The notes under the pieces were generated by a model. That model was not told the origin of the DNA. It was given only the letters and a program-made list of their open reading frames with translations, and did no database searches. A stretch of DNA of 64,000 nt from positions 6,193,501 to 6,257,500 of the forward strand of contig JANCRA010000011.1 of the NCBI GenBank assembly GCA_024362935.1, read 5' to 3'. Shown here one piece after another: positions 62,392-64,000 of the stretch. Numbering within the stretch: position 1 is the first letter of the stretch; every line of letters begins with the position of its first letter. Made by a program: the position numbers and the translations under genes. The stretch comes from Setophaga petechia. Lineage: Eukaryota; Chordata; Aves; Passeriformes; Parulidae.

Positions 62392-64000
62392 AGACTAGTT
62401 TGGATTTTGATAGCACCATGCTGACAGCTGAAAAAAAAACAGTCAAAGCAACTAATCACTACTTGGATATGTTTGGCTCTTTTTATTCATCTTAGACATT
62501 TTCTCAGTGCACTGAAATTTCAAGTGTCAAATGTATACAAACACCTTTTCTTCCTAGCAGCATTTCTGTCAGCTCAGAAATGTTTAGAATAGTGTCCCTT
62601 GCCACAAGGCATTTAAGTATTCCCAAATAATCTGCTCTCACTAGCTCTTCTTCCACTGTGTTGCTGTTCTATTTATTCCACTATTATTGCACCTCATTTT
62701 TCATCTGTCTAATAATCCTGTGGGACAGACCCTGCTTACACTCCTATTACATCCTGCCTGCAAATTAAAGATGCAAAAAGCAATTTCCATGGATGTGGAG
62801 AGCTTGGTATAATAAATGGCAATTCACAAGTGAATATGCCTGTTCACTTCAATTCACTTAATTAAAGTAAAAGGAAGGAAAAAGTATAGGAAAACAAACT
62901 ACAGGATGCAGCAGGGGGTAAAGATAGGAAGCGAAGCAAAATAAAGCAAAAATCTGCTCAGAAGCATCAGTGTAGTTCCTGAAAACACTGACTGTGCTTG
63001 AGAGATATATGTACACATATATATAGTGTCTGCTCTGTCAGAAGCAGCAAATTAAGCCCCATGCAGCTGTAGGGATCCCCTACTGATGTTAATAACACCT
63101 ATAATGATAATAGTTCCACAGAAAACTTCTTAAGATTAAATGAAAAATTTGAAACTACATATTAGCCCTACAGGTGTATGATGAATTATCTCTCAACATA
63201 AACACTTGATATTACAATTATGTATGCTAAGTATACAAACACATTTGAATATGCTTGGCTTTAAAGGCTTTCAGACTTCATGACCTGGCTTGGGCCATTA
63301 AATGAATCTGACCATCGACATGAGATAGATAAGAGTGATGTTAGGTTCAAAATACCCAGTAACTTCAGTAGATGTGATAGTGTTCCTTTTCCCAAGCTCC
63401 TAACAAGGGAGACCACTGCATGGAATCTGTGAGTCAAGGGACATTTTTTCCTAATTCTTATGGGAATAGAAAATTTGTATTGTATGTCTTGTTTCTGAGA
63501 CTAAAAGTGCAGCAGAATCTTTGTCAGAGGAAAGCATATGGAAATATATGGAGTGTATCATCTTATGTCTTCTTTTCCTTAGGCTTTTGCTTAGGAAGTT
63601 GCAGGAGGACTTTGCTTGGATCAGATCCTGTTCACCTTTGTAAGGAATTTATGAAATGTCTCTGAGTTTAAAATCTGCTGCTCCATAATCAGTGAAAGAT
63701 TTAAATTTTGATACAGTTATAAATTCTAGATTGATTTATTGTTTCAAATTATACTTCATGACCTCCTCTACAAAGATTACAGATGAATAAAACTGTTTAC
63801 AAATTACTACATTGGGCAAATTAAGGGACTGAAATTTTTTTTTCTGTTCTGACACGCATTTCTATCAGGTAACAAAGGAAAACTAATACATATTCTGCAT
63901 TCTGGATTGCCCACGAGTCCTAAATGTGTCATTTGGGAGGTAGTCCACTGACTACCTGAGGTTCTATTCAAGAAAATCTTCTTTTTGTGCCTATGTCATA

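Larger units (their letters stand above)
50577..64000. other. Long unique AT-rich stretch, no gene or repeat family recognised
   Basis: More than 13 kb with short random frames only (the longest 124 codons at 52767-53141, minus strand, without a recognisable domain). It holds two small hairpins and one splice-like segment listed separately. Long CT-rich phrases at 54000-54900 show no recognisable family. I see no CR1 or LTR piece here, although a diverged one could be missed by eye. Confidence 0.4.

Noticed and set aside
1..64000. CRISPR array, operon, tRNA, rRNA or other prokaryote-like system
   Set aside because: No regularly spaced direct repeats, no cloverleaf with A/B boxes, no ribosome-binding-site-linked gene series. 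CR1 and LTR content shows an avian nuclear genome.

Overview
The window looks like a bird (probably songbird) nuclear genome fragment that is intergenic or deep-intronic. This rests on the repeats. They include several CR1 (chicken repeat 1) LINE 3' ends in both orientations, some closing in the CR1-type octamer tail related to ATTCTGTG. They also include avian endogenous-retrovirus LTRs with TG...CA ends, one of them followed by a lysine-tRNA-type primer binding site. The background is AT-rich, repeat-poor and full of stop codons. I matched repeats to families from remembered sequence, not from an alignment.

No protein-coding gene can be annotated with confidence. The open frames are mostly under 140 codons, many begin at non-ATG codons, and the longest lie inside a CT-rich microsatellite (599-1091) or inside an LTR (47112-48114). 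Three weak gene-like signals are recorded: a 134-codon minus-strand frame with a good start context (46084-46488), a short cysteine-rich exon-like segment on the minus strand (23959-24067), and an acceptor plus short frame plus AATAAA arrangement (51159-51323). A possible retrocopy tail (poly(A) signal, 25 nt, then A21, minus strand) is at 6432-6730.

Layout: 0.6-1.1 kb, long CTTT/CT tract; 5.35-5.84 kb, CR1 (+); 6.4-6.7 kb, retrocopy-like 3' end (-); 8.1-8.4 kb, old CR1 (-); 12.05-12.42 kb, CR1 (-); 17.95-18.42 kb, ERVK-type LTR with primer binding site and decayed leader (+); 20.17-21.1 kb, a second-family LTR split by about 550 bp (+); 25.37-25.83 kb, old CR1 (-); 31.6-32.0 kb, CR1 (+); 34.9-35.0 kb, GGTTT repeat; 37.4 kb, GATA/GGTA repeat; 40.8-41.06 kb, CR1 (-); 42.26-42.98 kb, longer CR1 (+); 47.11-48.11 kb, near-complete solo LTR (-); 49.9 kb, AAAAC repeat; 50.09-50.58 kb, truncated LTR of the same family (+). 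From 50.6 to 64 kb there is essentially unique AT-rich sequence with two small hairpins.

No operon, CRISPR array, tRNA, rRNA or other working system was seen. The elements do not act together: they are independent, decayed insertions. The most informative observations are the retroviral fossils, their divergent arrangement at 47-50.6 kb, the interrupted LTR at 20-21 kb, and the few unexplained gene-like islands.
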